From: an uncultured Collinsella sp. | GTDB taxonomy: Bacteria; Actinomycetota; Coriobacteriia; Coriobacteriales; Coriobacteriaceae | Direction: 5' to 3' | Assembly (NCBI GenBank): GCA_900540985.1 | Contig: UQIC01000028.1 | Location: forward strand, 1-27,731 | DNA: 27,731 nucleotides | Shown: piece by piece, positions 19,977-27,731 of the stretch | Position numbering within the stretch: the stretch's first letter is position 1 | Layout of the letters: each line of letters opens with the position of its first letter | Program-made: the position numbers and the translations under genes | The notes under the pieces: generated by a model | What the model saw: only the letters and a program-made list of their open reading frames with translations | The model's database searches: none | Told to the model about the DNA's origin: nothing

Positions 19977-20022
19977 TGTCGATAGTACGATTCGATTTAA
20001 CGACAGGATGGATGGTCCAAGC

Positions 20023-22788
20023 GTGAGTCTCGGCAGCAAACTATCCAATGCAAAGGTGTCCTTTGCGATATTTAAGCGCGACATTAAGCGACTGCTTGTG
20101 AACCCCGTCGCCTTGGTGGTTACCCTTGGCGTGTGCGTTATTCCCTCGCTGTATGCCTGGTACAACATCGTGGCCAACTGGGATCCGTACGGAAACACCC
20201 AGGGTATCAAGATTGCCATCGCCAACAACGATCGGGGCACCCAAAACGACTTGGTGGGCGAGCTCAACGCGGGCGACCAGGTTGTCGATCAGCTCAAGGA
20301 GAACGATCAGCTGGGCTGGACCTTCGTCGATTCGGCGTCCGATGCCAAGGAGGGCGTCGAGAGCGGTGAGTACTATGCGGCCATCGTAATCCCCAAGAAC
20401 TTCTCGGATAACCTGGTTTCGATGCTCGACGGTAACTACCATCAGCCCAAGCTTACGTACTACGTCAATGAGAAGAAGAGCGCTATTGCGCCCAAGGTTA
20501 CCGACACCGGTGCAAGCACCATCGAGGAGCAGATCAACTCGGAATTTGTCTCCACGGTGGGCGAGACCGTTGCCAGCATTGCCAAGGATGCCGGAGTCGA
20601 TTTAAAGGACAAGGCAACCCAGACTCAGGATTCGTTGGCAAGTTCTGTCTCCGAGGCATCCGATACCTTGGGCGAGGTGCGCGATTCGATTGGCGACATG
20701 AATGCCGCCATCGATAAGACGAGTGGCGCTATCGCCTCGGCTGATGCGGCACTTGCCGGCATGCAGGGTCAGGCGCCGTCACTGACGCAAGCGATCTCTC
20801 AGGGCAACGACCTGCTGGGTGAAGCTCGCACCACGGCGGGCAACTCTATCGCCTCGCTCTCCAAGGCGCTCTCGGAAGGCAGCCTTGCGCTCACCAAGAC
20901 GTCGGCCTCCGCGAACGCTGCCATCGGCAAGCTGACGGGCACGGTCACATCTACGACCACCCGTATCGACAACTCGCTCGAGTCTCTCCAAGCGACGATC
21001 GACTACAATAAGGCCGTTATCGGGCACTTAGAGATTCTCGCCAATGACACGTCGACAGGTTCCGAGGAAATTGACGCGCGCATTGTATCGACCATCGATT
21101 TGCTTCGAGAGCAGAATGAAAAGCTTCAGAGCATCAAGGACGGTCTGTCTGCGCAGTCGAGCGCCATGGCGAATGACGCCGCGGCTGTCTCGGGTGCCAG
21201 CGAAGCTATCAATAACGCAATTCAGACCGGTGCGACCAACCTTGGCCAGGCCCAGACGGACCTGGGTCAAAACGCGCTGCCGAAGGCCTCGAGCGCGCTT
21301 GATTCCTTTGCCGCCGTCTCGGGTGATTTGACGGGTATCGTATCTGGCCTCACGCCCACGATTGCAAGCGCGCGCGGTACGCTTTCGCAGCTTAACGCTA
21401 CGCTCGGCCAGGCCAAGACCACGCTGTCCCAGACCGATTCCTCGCTTGCCAAGGTCCAGGACAAGCTTGCGACCGCAGCCAATGACATCGCGGCGCTGCA
21501 GACCTCTGAGTCTATGGGCGAGCTCGCCGACCTTATGGGCGTCGATGTCAATGACGTGGCAGATTTCATGGCCTCTCCGGTCGAGCTGACGTCCAAGTCG
21601 ATCTATCCGGTCAAGAGCTTTGGCTCGGGCATCGCTCCCTTCTACACCAATCTGGCGCTTTGGGTGGGCGGCTATGTGCTCATCGCCATCTACAAGCTCG
21701 AGGTCGACCGTGAAGGTGTTGGCAGCTTTACGGCGCGCCAAGGCTACTTTGGCCGCTGGTTGCTCATGGTGATCCTGGGCGCGTTGCAGGCCATCATCGT
21801 TACGGTGGGTGATCTGGTCATTGGCGTACAGTGCGTCAACCCGCTGCTGTTCGTGCTGGGCGGCATCGCCATCTCGTTTACGTACGTCAACATCATTTAC
21901 GCGCTGTCCACTACGTTTAAGCACATCGGCAAGGCAATCGGCGTCATTCTGGTTATCGTGCAGATTCCGGGTTCATCGGGCATGTACCCCATCGAGATGA
22001 TGCCTGGCTTCTTCCAGTGGCTGCACCCACTGCTGCCCTTTACCTACGGCATCAATCTGCTGCGCGAGACGGTCGGCGGCATGTACTCGTTTAACTACCT
22101 GTTTAACCTGTGCATTCTGGGCGTGTTCTTGATCGTGGCGCTCTTTATCGGCCTGCAGCTGCGTCCGCTGCTGCTCAACCTTAACCTGCTCTTTGATAAA
22201 CAGCTCTCCACGACCGGTATGATGATTTGCGAGTCCAACGACCTGCCGCGCCAGCGCTACTCGCTGCGCACGGCCATGCGCGTCATGCTCGATTCCGATT
22301 CGTACCGTCGCGAACTGCTCGATCATGCGGTCGCCTTTGAACATCGCTACCCGTACTACATCAAGGGCGGTTTTGCCGCCGTGGTGGGCGTTCAGGTCCT
22401 GCTCTTTGTCCTGTCGACGGTTCTCGATATCGACAATAACGGCAAGATCATCCTGCTTGTCATTTGGATCATCTCGGTTATTGCCATCTGCGGCTGGCTG
22501 ATCAATATCGAATATATCCGAGCGAGCCTCAATACCCAGATGCGCATCTCGGCGCTTTCGGATGAGGACCTGCGTCGCGAGATGCGCGAACACACGGCCG
22601 CCATTCCTGCCGCCCGCCACATGTTTGGCCTCAACGCCAGCGAGCGTGGTGCCAAGGGCGGCGATCAGTCCACGGGCCGCTTGCCGCATATCGGCTCGCA
22701 CCATAAATCTCAGGGCAGCGACAGCACAGCCACAAATGATGGAGATACCACCGCGCTTGGCAAGCACTCCAAAGGAGGTGAGGCATAA
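20023..22788 (+). CDS. YhgE/Pip-family membrane protein 1
   Basis: This large membrane protein belongs to the YhgE/Pip family (Pip is a phage-infection protein of lactococci), related to the ABC-2 permease fold and to the type VII secretion protein EsaA. From GTG 20023 it is 921 residues. Helix 1 (about 24-47) is followed by the family motif SLYAWYNIVANWDPYGNT. A long Ser/Ala-rich extracytoplasmic coiled coil (about 170-500) leads to a C-terminal membrane block (about 540-720) with SSGMYPIEMMPGFFQWLHPL. Two additional helices (about 780-832) and a hydrophilic His/Ser tail follow, which its neighbour lacks. Start choice is uncertain: ATG 19972 and ATG 20008 are possible, but GTG 20023 has GGATGG at a better distance. 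Confidence 0.85.
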   Translation: MSLGSKLSNAKVSFAIFKRDIKRLLVNPVALVVTLGVCVIPSLYAWYNIVANWDPYGNTQGIKIAIANNDRGTQNDLVGELNAGDQVVDQLKENDQLGWTFVDSASDAKEGVESGEYYAAIVIPKNFSDNLVSMLDGNYHQPKLTYYVNEKKSAIAPKVTDTGASTIEEQINSEFVSTVGETVASIAKDAGVDLKDKATQTQDSLASSVSEASDTLGEVRDSIGDMNAAIDKTSGAIASADAALAGMQGQAPSLTQAISQGNDLLGEARTTAGNSIASLSKALSEGSLALTKTSASANAAIGKLTGTVTSTTTRIDNSLESLQATIDYNKAVIGHLEILANDTSTGSEEIDARIVSTIDLLREQNEKLQSIKDGLSAQSSAMANDAAAVSGASEAINNAIQTGATNLGQAQTDLGQNALPKASSALDSFAAVSGDLTGIVSGLTPTIASARGTLSQLNATLGQAKTTLSQTDSSLAKVQDKLATAANDIAALQTSESMGELADLMGVDVNDVADFMASPVELTSKSIYPVKSFGSGIAPFYTNLALWVGGYVLIAIYKLEVDREGVGSFTARQGYFGRWLLMVILGALQAIIVTVGDLVIGVQCVNPLLFVLGGIAISFTYVNIIYALSTTFKHIGKAIGVILVIVQIPGSSGMYPIEMMPGFFQWLHPLLPFTYGINLLRETVGGMYSFNYLFNLCILGVFLIVALFIGLQLRPLLLNLNLLFDKQLSTTGMMICESNDLPRQRYSLRTAMRVMLDSDSYRRELLDHAVAFEHRYPYYIKGGFAAVVGVQVLLFVLSTVLDIDNNGKIILLVIWIISVIAICGWLINIEYIRASLNTQMRISALSDEDLRREMREHTAAIPAARHMFGLNASERGAKGGDQSTGRLPHIGSHHKSQGSDSTATNDGDTTALGKHSKGGEA

Positions 22789-24978
22789 ATGAAGAACATC
22801 CTGCATCTGTTTAAGCGCGATGTCCAAAACGTGTCTCGCTCCGTGATCGGCTTGGTTGTCGTGATGGGCCTCATTATCGTACCGTGTCTGTACGCGTGGT
22901 TTAACATCGCCGGCAGCTGGGATCCGTACGGCAACACCGGCAATCTTAAGATCGCCGTGGTCAACACCGATGAGGGTTACGAGAGCGATTTGATCCCCGT
23001 CGAGGTTAACGTGGGCGAAAACGTGACCGCCACCCTACGCGGCAACGAGAGCTTCGATTGGGTTGTGCTCAACAATCGCGAAAAGGCTATCGAGGGCGTT
23101 AAGTCGGGCGCGTACTATGCTGCCGTCGTTATCCCCAAAACGTTTAGCGCTGACATGATGACGCTTTTCTCGACCGACGTGAAACACGCCGATATCGAGT
23201 TTTACGAGAACCAGAAGGCCAACGCCATTGCGCAGATCGTGACCGAGAAGGGTTCGAGTGCCGTTCAGAGCCAGGTTAACGAAACTTTTACCGAGACCAT
23301 TACGAGCATCGGTCTTAAGACGGTGTCCAGCCTGCTCGATTACATGAGCACCGACCAGGTCAGCAACTTTATCGCCAACCTGTCCTCGACGCTTGGCGAT
23401 TCGATTGAGGACCTGCGAGACGTTCAGGCAAATGCTTCGTCGCTGGCGGGCATTTTGAGCTCCACGTCCGATTCGCTGACGTCGGCGAGCGGCATGCTCA
23501 AGCAGACCGGTGCCGTCGATGAGTCGACAAAGCAGCTCATGGAACATGCCAAAAGCGGCATCGATGATTCCAAAGAAGCGCTTAAGGCGGCAAACGATGC
23601 CATCGATGCCGCAATCGATGGAAGTGCGGGTTCGTTCGACAATGTGTCTGCCGAGCTCGCGAAGGCGTTCGACACCGCAAACCAGCATGTCGACCTTACG
23701 GTGTCCCAACTCAACGATGCCGCTGCGGCCCTCAATGCGCGCGCCAAGGATATCGATGCGATGGCCGATCAGCTCCGCAGCCTTGCCGACCAGGTGAGCG
23801 ATGAGAATTTGAAGGACGGCCTCAAGTCCGCCGCGACGTCGCTGGGCAGAATCGCCGTTGAGTACCGCAACAATGTCAAGGATCTGGCGGCTACCGCGAA
23901 GTCTCTCTCCGATAGCATGGCCGAGGTCAACAACTCGCGTGCCGAGGTCGATCAGGCCATCGCTGATGCCAAGGCCGGCATCGCGGGTGCCAAATCCGAT
24001 TACGATTCCACGTTCTCGGTTAAGGCCAAGGAGCTCAAGAAGACGGTTTCGGGCATTCTGGACTCGCTTGATGGCATCTCGGGCGACCTGGATAGCGCCG
24101 TAGGCGGCCTGACCGACGCATCTGGTTCGCTTGCAAAGGGCCTCTCCAAGGCCGCCAAGCTGGTCAACAAGGCTTCCGATCAGCTAGGTGAAGCGTCCGA
24201 TAAGATCAGCGCATTTAAGGACGAGCTCGACGGCGCCTTGATGTCGGATGACCTCGCTACGATCAAGACGATGATCGGCAATGATCCCGAGGGTCTGGCC
24301 GTGTCGCTTTCCGGCCCCGTCGCGCTCGACCGCAAGCCGGTCTATCCGATTCGCAACTACGGTTCGGCCATGGCACCGTTCTACACGATTCTGTCGCTTT
24401 GGGTCGGCTCGATCGTGCTGGCGGCCATGATGAAGGTCTCGGTTGACGACGAACTCATCAATGAGCTGATCCCCGTGCGCTTGCACGAGATCTACCTGGG
24501 CCGTTACCTGTTCTTTGGCGGTCTGGCCCTGCTGCAGGCAACGCTCGTGTGCGCGGGCGACATCCTGTTCTTTGGCATCCAGTGCGACAACCCGCTGCAG
24601 TTTGTGCTGGCGGGCTGGGTCGCGAGTCTCGTGTTCTCCAATATCGTCTACACGCTTACGGTGTCGTTTGGCGATATCGGCAAGGCGCTCGCCGTCGTGC
24701 TGCTGGTCATGCAGGTCGGCGGTTCGGGCGGCACGTTCCCCATCGAGATGACCGGCCCCGTGTTCCAGGCGATCTATCCGTTCCTGCCGTTTACTCACGG
24801 CATCAACGCCATGCACGCCGCCATGGCCGGTGCCTATCATATGGAGTACTGGGTTGAGCTGGGTATTCTGGCGAGCTATCTGATTCCGTCGCTGGCACTG
24901 GGCGTCGTCTTCCGCCGCCCGGTCATCAAAGCCAACGACTGGATCATCGAAAAGCTGGAATCAACCAAATTGATTTAA
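22789..24978 (+). CDS. YhgE/Pip-family membrane protein 2
   Basis: The 729-residue paralogue of the preceding gene starts MKNILHLFKRDVQNVSRSVI. Helix 1 (about 16-38) leads into CLYAWFNIAGSWDPYGNT, the same motif as its neighbour. A coiled-coil extracytoplasmic region (about 200-490) is followed by a C-terminal membrane block (about 524-714) containing GGSGGTFPIEMTGPVFQAIY. The ATG directly follows the upstream TAA, and a perfect ribosome site AAGGAGGTGA lies inside the end of the first gene. That indicates translational coupling and roughly equal synthesis, as expected for two subunits of one complex. Family roles include phage adsorption and envelope export. The actual function here is unknown. 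Confidence 0.9.
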   Translation: MKNILHLFKRDVQNVSRSVIGLVVVMGLIIVPCLYAWFNIAGSWDPYGNTGNLKIAVVNTDEGYESDLIPVEVNVGENVTATLRGNESFDWVVLNNREKAIEGVKSGAYYAAVVIPKTFSADMMTLFSTDVKHADIEFYENQKANAIAQIVTEKGSSAVQSQVNETFTETITSIGLKTVSSLLDYMSTDQVSNFIANLSSTLGDSIEDLRDVQANASSLAGILSSTSDSLTSASGMLKQTGAVDESTKQLMEHAKSGIDDSKEALKAANDAIDAAIDGSAGSFDNVSAELAKAFDTANQHVDLTVSQLNDAAAALNARAKDIDAMADQLRSLADQVSDENLKDGLKSAATSLGRIAVEYRNNVKDLAATAKSLSDSMAEVNNSRAEVDQAIADAKAGIAGAKSDYDSTFSVKAKELKKTVSGILDSLDGISGDLDSAVGGLTDASGSLAKGLSKAAKLVNKASDQLGEASDKISAFKDELDGALMSDDLATIKTMIGNDPEGLAVSLSGPVALDRKPVYPIRNYGSAMAPFYTILSLWVGSIVLAAMMKVSVDDELINELIPVRLHEIYLGRYLFFGGLALLQATLVCAGDILFFGIQCDNPLQFVLAGWVASLVFSNIVYTLTVSFGDIGKALAVVLLVMQVGGSGGTFPIEMTGPVFQAIYPFLPFTHGINAMHAAMAGAYHMEYWVELGILASYLIPSLALGVVFRRPVIKANDWIIEKLESTKLI

Positions 24979-25041
24979 TACAGCAACGTAAACGCCGTCG
25001 GAACATCGAGGTTATCCAAGTCGGTACTTTAGTGGGCTGGA

Positions 25042-25108
25042 TTGCGATGCAACGCTGGTTGTTGCTACAGTAGCGGGGCGTGCCGGGGGTCCGGTGCGCC
25101 CCGTTTTT
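25042..25108 (+). terminator. Strong intrinsic terminator, with promoter-like sequence just before it
   Basis: A 13-bp stem (25074-25086 with 25091-25103, two G-T pairs), loop GGGT, and five T residues (25104-25108) end the YhgE/Pip operon. TTGCGA (25042-25047) and TACAGT (25066-25071) at 18 bp would start transcription right at the hairpin, so the hairpin could alternatively be part of the next gene's leader. Confidence 0.75.
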
Positions 25109-25179
25109 ATTTGACCATGAGGCGGCACGCAGCCATACGCGTGCGGACACCACGCCCAGATTGAGTGTGAGGATGTTCC

Positions 25180-26163
25180 ATGGCCCAATACGCTGCCAAC
25201 GAAATCGAGAATATGCCCGATAGCCCTGTAGCCCGCGAAGACCTAGGTGCCGGCGGTGCCTCTCGCGGTGCCGGTGCGCGCTCGCCGCTGTTCTGGAAGG
25301 TCTTGCTGCTTTCGGTGGCGGTCATCTGGGGCTATTCCTTCACCACCATGAAGGATGCGCTCGATACCATTCCGGTGTTCGAGCTGCTCTACATTCGTTT
25401 TCTTCCGGCGTCGTTGGTCATGCTTGCCATCTTCCACGAGCGCATTGTTGCCCATTTCAACGCTCGAAACCTGATTGTTGGACTTGGCATGGGCGCGCTC
25501 ATGTGGGGTGCCTACGGTTTGCAGACGATCGGCCTGGCACAGACCACGGCGGGCAAGAGTGCATTTTTGACGGGCACGTACTGCATCTTGGTTCCGTTTG
25601 CGAGCTACGTTCTAAGCGGCGAAAAGCTTACCCGTTACAACTTGGGCGCCGCGTTGCTGTGCCTGGCGGGCATTGGTCTGGTGGCGCTCGATAGCGTCGA
25701 GTTCAATGTCGGCGATGTCATCACACTGGGCGGTGCGGTCTTCTTTGCCATCCAGATGGCGGTGACCGCCAAGTATGGCCGCAAGATGGACATCAACGTC
25801 ATCACGTTTTGGATGTTTGTGGGCAACGGCGTGCTGAGCCTGATCTCGTCGCTGCTATTCGAGACCCAAGCGCCGCTGTCCGTTTGGACGCCGAGCTTTA
25901 TCAGTGTGATGGCGTTTCTCTCGGTGGGCTGCACATGTGTGGCTCTGCTCATCCAAAATGTCGGCCTGGCGCATGTCCCGGCCTCGACGGGCTCGCTGCT
26001 CCTTTCGATGGAGTCGCCTTCGGGTGTGCTGTTCTCGGTGCTGCTGATGGGGGAGGCGCTCACCTCGCGCCTGCTCGCCGGCTTCGCGCTCATCTTTCTT
26101 TCGATTATCTTGAGCGAGACGCATTTCGATTTTTTGCGTCGAAAGCCGCGCCCGCAATTGTAA
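25180..26163 (+). CDS. DMT-superfamily (EamA) transporter
   Basis: The 327-residue integral membrane protein has about ten hydrophobic helices in two EamA repeats after a hydrophilic N-terminus of about 45 residues. Recognisable stretches are VAVIWGYSFTTMKDALDTIP in the first helix, QTTAGKSAFLTGTYCILVPF at the end of repeat one, and VPASTGSLLLSMESPSGVLF in repeat two. EamA proteins export or exchange small metabolites such as amino acids. The substrate cannot be read from sequence. ATG 25180 has GAGG about eight bases upstream. It is flanked by terminators on both sides and so is probably monocistronic. Confidence 0.88.
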   Translation: MAQYAANEIENMPDSPVAREDLGAGGASRGAGARSPLFWKVLLLSVAVIWGYSFTTMKDALDTIPVFELLYIRFLPASLVMLAIFHERIVAHFNARNLIVGLGMGALMWGAYGLQTIGLAQTTAGKSAFLTGTYCILVPFASYVLSGEKLTRYNLGAALLCLAGIGLVALDSVEFNVGDVITLGGAVFFAIQMAVTAKYGRKMDINVITFWMFVGNGVLSLISSLLFETQAPLSVWTPSFISVMAFLSVGCTCVALLIQNVGLAHVPASTGSLLLSMESPSGVLFSVLLMGEALTSRLLAGFALIFLSIILSETHFDFLRRKPRPQL

Positions 26164-26175
26164 ACAATTTGTTGC

Positions 26176-26200
26176 GCCGCCTCCCGGGGCGGCATTTTTT
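26176..26200 (+). terminator. Terminator of the EamA gene
   Basis: GCCGCC (26176-26181) pairs with GGCGGC (26188-26193) around TCCCGG, followed by ATTTTTT to 26200. Confidence 0.85.
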
Positions 26201-26226
26201 ATGCGTCGCCCTTAAAGTAGTACCTT

Positions 26227-26248
26227 GCACTTTACGCTATCAAAGTGC
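26227..26248. promoter_or_regulatory. Inverted repeat upstream of the M20 gene, candidate operator
   Basis: GCACTTT (26227-26233) and AAAGTGC (26242-26248) form a 7-bp inverted repeat with an 8-bp spacer, 31 bp before the start codon. No convincing -35/-10 pair is clear around it. Confidence 0.35.
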
Positions 26249-26278
26249 TTGCTGCAAAAACGTTACTGGAGGGCATCT

Positions 26279-27574
26279 ATGGCACCAGCACTGTCCGATC
26301 TTCAACCGCAATCAGCGCCCAAGGCCACCGCGGCGGCGCAAGCCGCCATTGGCGACAGTCTGGTCAAAGAGGCTCAAACTTTTGCCGATGAGCTTGCCGC
26401 ATGGCGTCACGATCTGCATCGGACGCCCGAACTTGGTAACGACCTCCCGCAGACCTCTGCGTATATCCAAGCGCGCCTGGCCGAGATGGACATCCCGTTT
26501 GCCACGCTCGTCGATGGTTCCTGTGTTGTGGGCCTTGTCGGTGCCGGTGCCACCGCGGCCCAGGGCAATGGCGTCTGCACGGACGAACAGGCCGGAACGG
26601 TCATTATGCTGCGTGGCGACATGGATGCCCTGCCCGTTGCCGAAGAGTCGGGCGAGTCTTTCGCCTCTACGAACGGCTGCATGCATGCTTGCGGTCACGA
26701 TATGCACGCGACGGCGCTGCTTGGTGCGGCGCGCTTGCTCAAGGCCCGCGAGGCCGAGCTTGTCGACGCCAACGCTACCGTCAAACTGCTGTTCCAGCCG
26801 GGCGAGGAGACCTTTGAGGGGGCACGCGCTGCCATCGCCGACGGCTTGCTCGAGAACCCGCGTCCTCAGGCGGCTTTTGCCATGCATGTTAACAGCCAAT
26901 CGCCGCTCGGCCTGGTGCTCTATGGGAGCCCGGCGCTTTCGGGCGTGTACGGTTTCCGCATCACGCTGCAGGGCAAGGGCGGACATGGCTCGAGCCCCGA
27001 GATCTGCATCGACCCCATCACGGCCGGCGTCCATGTGCACCTGGCGCTTCAGGAGCTCATTGCTCGCGAAGTGCCGGCGGCCAAGGAGGTCGCACTGACC
27101 GTGGGTAAGTTTGCCGGTGGCCAAGCGGCCAACGTCATTCCCGACACCTGCGTGCTCGAGGGAACGCTGCGCGGCTTTGATGTTGAGCTCATGGCTCACC
27201 TAAAGACCCGCATCGCGGAGGTCGTTAACGGCGTTGCCACGACCTATCGTACGCCGGCGACCATCGAGACACTTTCGGATGTTCCGCCGCTTGTACTCGA
27301 CAGCGATATGACTCAGGCGTCGCTTGGCTACGTGGGCGCAGTGCTGCCCAAGGCGGCTTTCTTGCCGCTTTTCCATGCCATGGCGAGTGAAGACTTCGCG
27401 CTTATCTCGAGCGAGATTCCGAGTGCGTACTTTACCGTGGGCGCGGCCGTAACCGACACGGACGAACACTTTGCCCAGCACCATCCCAAGGCACGTTTTA
27501 ACGATGCCGAGCTTCCCCTCGGTGCCGCGGCCTATACTGCCGTCGCTTTGGGCTATATCGCCGACCACCGGTAG
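26279..27574 (+). CDS. M20-family amidohydrolase (N-acyl-amino acid / hippurate hydrolase type)
   Basis: This zinc-dependent hydrolase of the M20D group cleaves N-acyl amino acids or similar amides in the cytoplasm. The 431-residue protein shows MLRGDMDALPVAEESGE, HACGHDMHATALLGAARLLK, the catalytic Glu pair in FQPGEETFEGARAAI, AMHVN, and the lid-domain segment GKGGHGSSPE. These are the normal family motifs, all intact. No signal peptide is visible; the first 35 residues are Ala/Pro-rich and probably flexible. ATG 26279 has TGGAGGG at 26267-26273; the frame is open to 26225 but without a ribosome site. The exact substrate is uncertain. Its stop codon lies inside the left arm of the composite hairpin at 27568. 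Confidence 0.9.
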   Translation: MAPALSDLQPQSAPKATAAAQAAIGDSLVKEAQTFADELAAWRHDLHRTPELGNDLPQTSAYIQARLAEMDIPFATLVDGSCVVGLVGAGATAAQGNGVCTDEQAGTVIMLRGDMDALPVAEESGESFASTNGCMHACGHDMHATALLGAARLLKAREAELVDANATVKLLFQPGEETFEGARAAIADGLLENPRPQAAFAMHVNSQSPLGLVLYGSPALSGVYGFRITLQGKGGHGSSPEICIDPITAGVHVHLALQELIAREVPAAKEVALTVGKFAGGQAANVIPDTCVLEGTLRGFDVELMAHLKTRIAEVVNGVATTYRTPATIETLSDVPPLVLDSDMTQASLGYVGAVLPKAAFLPLFHAMASEDFALISSEIPSAYFTVGAAVTDTDEHFAQHHPKARFNDAELPLGAAAYTAVALGYIADHR

Positions 27575-27657
27575 CACCCAACCTTGCCTTTCAAGCCTGC
27601 GGGCATGGCCGTAAGGCCTATGCCCTTGTCTTTCAAGGCAATCTTGGGTGCTACCGG
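27568..27657. repeat. Composite nested-hairpin element, copy 2
   Basis: Outer arms of 14 bp (27568-27581 with 27644-27657) continue after a 2x2 internal loop into TTGCCTT/AAGGCAA (27584-27590 with 27635-27641). An apical stem GGGCAT/ATGCCC (27601-27606 with 27620-27625) is capped by GGCC-GTAA-GGCC with one bulged T (27619). The left arm contains the TAG stop of the M20 gene. The architecture matches 19624-19723. Confidence 0.8.
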
Positions 27658-27670
27658 CGCCCGGCGCCGG

Positions 27671-27731
27671 CTATTCGTTACGGGCTTTAGCCTGTGCGGG
27701 GCGCGCAGCGCACCGCATCAGAAACCACCCG
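27671..27731 (-). CDS. Possible 3' end of a minus-strand gene (partial, uncertain)
   Basis: On the minus strand one frame is open from the window edge and reads GWFLMRCAARPAQAKARNE before a TAG stop (27673-27671). It resembles the end of a membrane helix with a basic cytoplasmic tail. If real, it is convergent with the M20 gene, with the composite hairpin between them as a shared end. Only 19 codons are visible, so support is weak. Confidence 0.3.
   Translation of the reverse strand, partial: GWFLMRCAARPAQAKARNE

Larger units (their letters stand above)
19531..20022. other. Gene-free 490-nt region packed with hairpins and repeats
   Basis: No credible gene is seen. In order it holds the htpG terminator hairpin (19538-19565), a second hairpin (19587-19608) flanked by the direct repeat TCGACGCTGC (19569-19578 and 19613-19622), a nested composite hairpin (19624-19723), a long inverted repeat (19764-19823), then an A/T-richer promoter region for the YhgE/Pip genes (19826-20022). 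Confidence 0.75.

Noticed and set aside
20023..24978. Prophage, because Pip is named phage infection protein
   Set aside because: Pip-family proteins are host membrane proteins. No integrase, capsid, tail or lysis genes are nearby and codon use matches the core genome.
1..27731. CRISPR arrays, insertion sequences, or toxin-antitoxin pairs
   Set aside because: No regularly spaced direct repeats, transposase motifs or typical small toxin-antitoxin gene pairs were seen on either strand.

Overview
This window looks like chromosomal DNA of a high-GC Gram-positive bacterium of the Coriobacteriia, most likely Collinsella or a close relative. That placement is inferred from protein character, strong GC bias at third codon positions, frequent GTG starts with GGAGG-type ribosome sites, and tRNA genes that encode their CCA ends. 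No database search was possible. Gene density is high and no phage, insertion sequence or CRISPR array was seen, so this reads as core chromosome with lineage-specific genes and intergenic repeats.

Layout. 1-2434: a terminator, then SPFH/band-7 protein, rlmH and proC. 2435-2850: two inverted copies of a small terminator-like repeat, a 57-residue membrane protein on the minus strand (2592-2765), and a divergent promoter shared with serS (2877-4160). 4160-7806: a 125-residue unknown protein behind a candidate LexA (SOS) box, tRNA-Arg(ACG), an 813-residue unknown protein with TPR-like repeats, and tRNA-Ser(GCT). 7807-11305: a D-alanyl-D-alanine carboxypeptidase on the minus strand, divergent from a VanR/VanS-like two-component pair. 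11409-14505: a lone pstB and a PhoB/PhoR-like two-component pair. 14701-16765: a Wzz-like membrane adaptor, a CpsD-type tyrosine kinase and a CpsB-type PHP phosphatase, without glycosyltransferases. 16805-19530: a GNAT acetyltransferase and htpG. 19531-20022: a gene-free stretch packed with hairpins and repeats. 20023-24978: two tightly coupled YhgE/Pip membrane proteins. 25180-27574: a DMT/EamA transporter and an M20 amidohydrolase.

How the genes may work together. Much of the window concerns the cell envelope. The carboxypeptidase and the VanRS-like pair share a divergent intergenic region that holds an 11-bp-phased direct repeat, which suggests control of peptidoglycan stem-peptide trimming. 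PstB and the PhoB/PhoR pair suggest phosphate sensing. The Wzz/kinase/phosphatase cassette suggests tyrosine-phosphorylation control of a polysaccharide made elsewhere. The two YhgE/Pip proteins probably act as a pair in the membrane.

Most noteworthy signals: (a) a nested-hairpin element present twice (19624-19723 and 27568-27657) with compensatory changes in its apical stem; (b) a GAAC-N4-GTTC LexA-type operator over the promoter of an unknown gene; (c) the VanRS-like pair facing a carboxypeptidase with no vanHAX in view; (d) inverted T-arm copies about 70 nt downstream of both tRNA genes; (e) the translationally coupled YhgE/Pip pair. No single clearly new multi-gene system can be proved from sequence alone.
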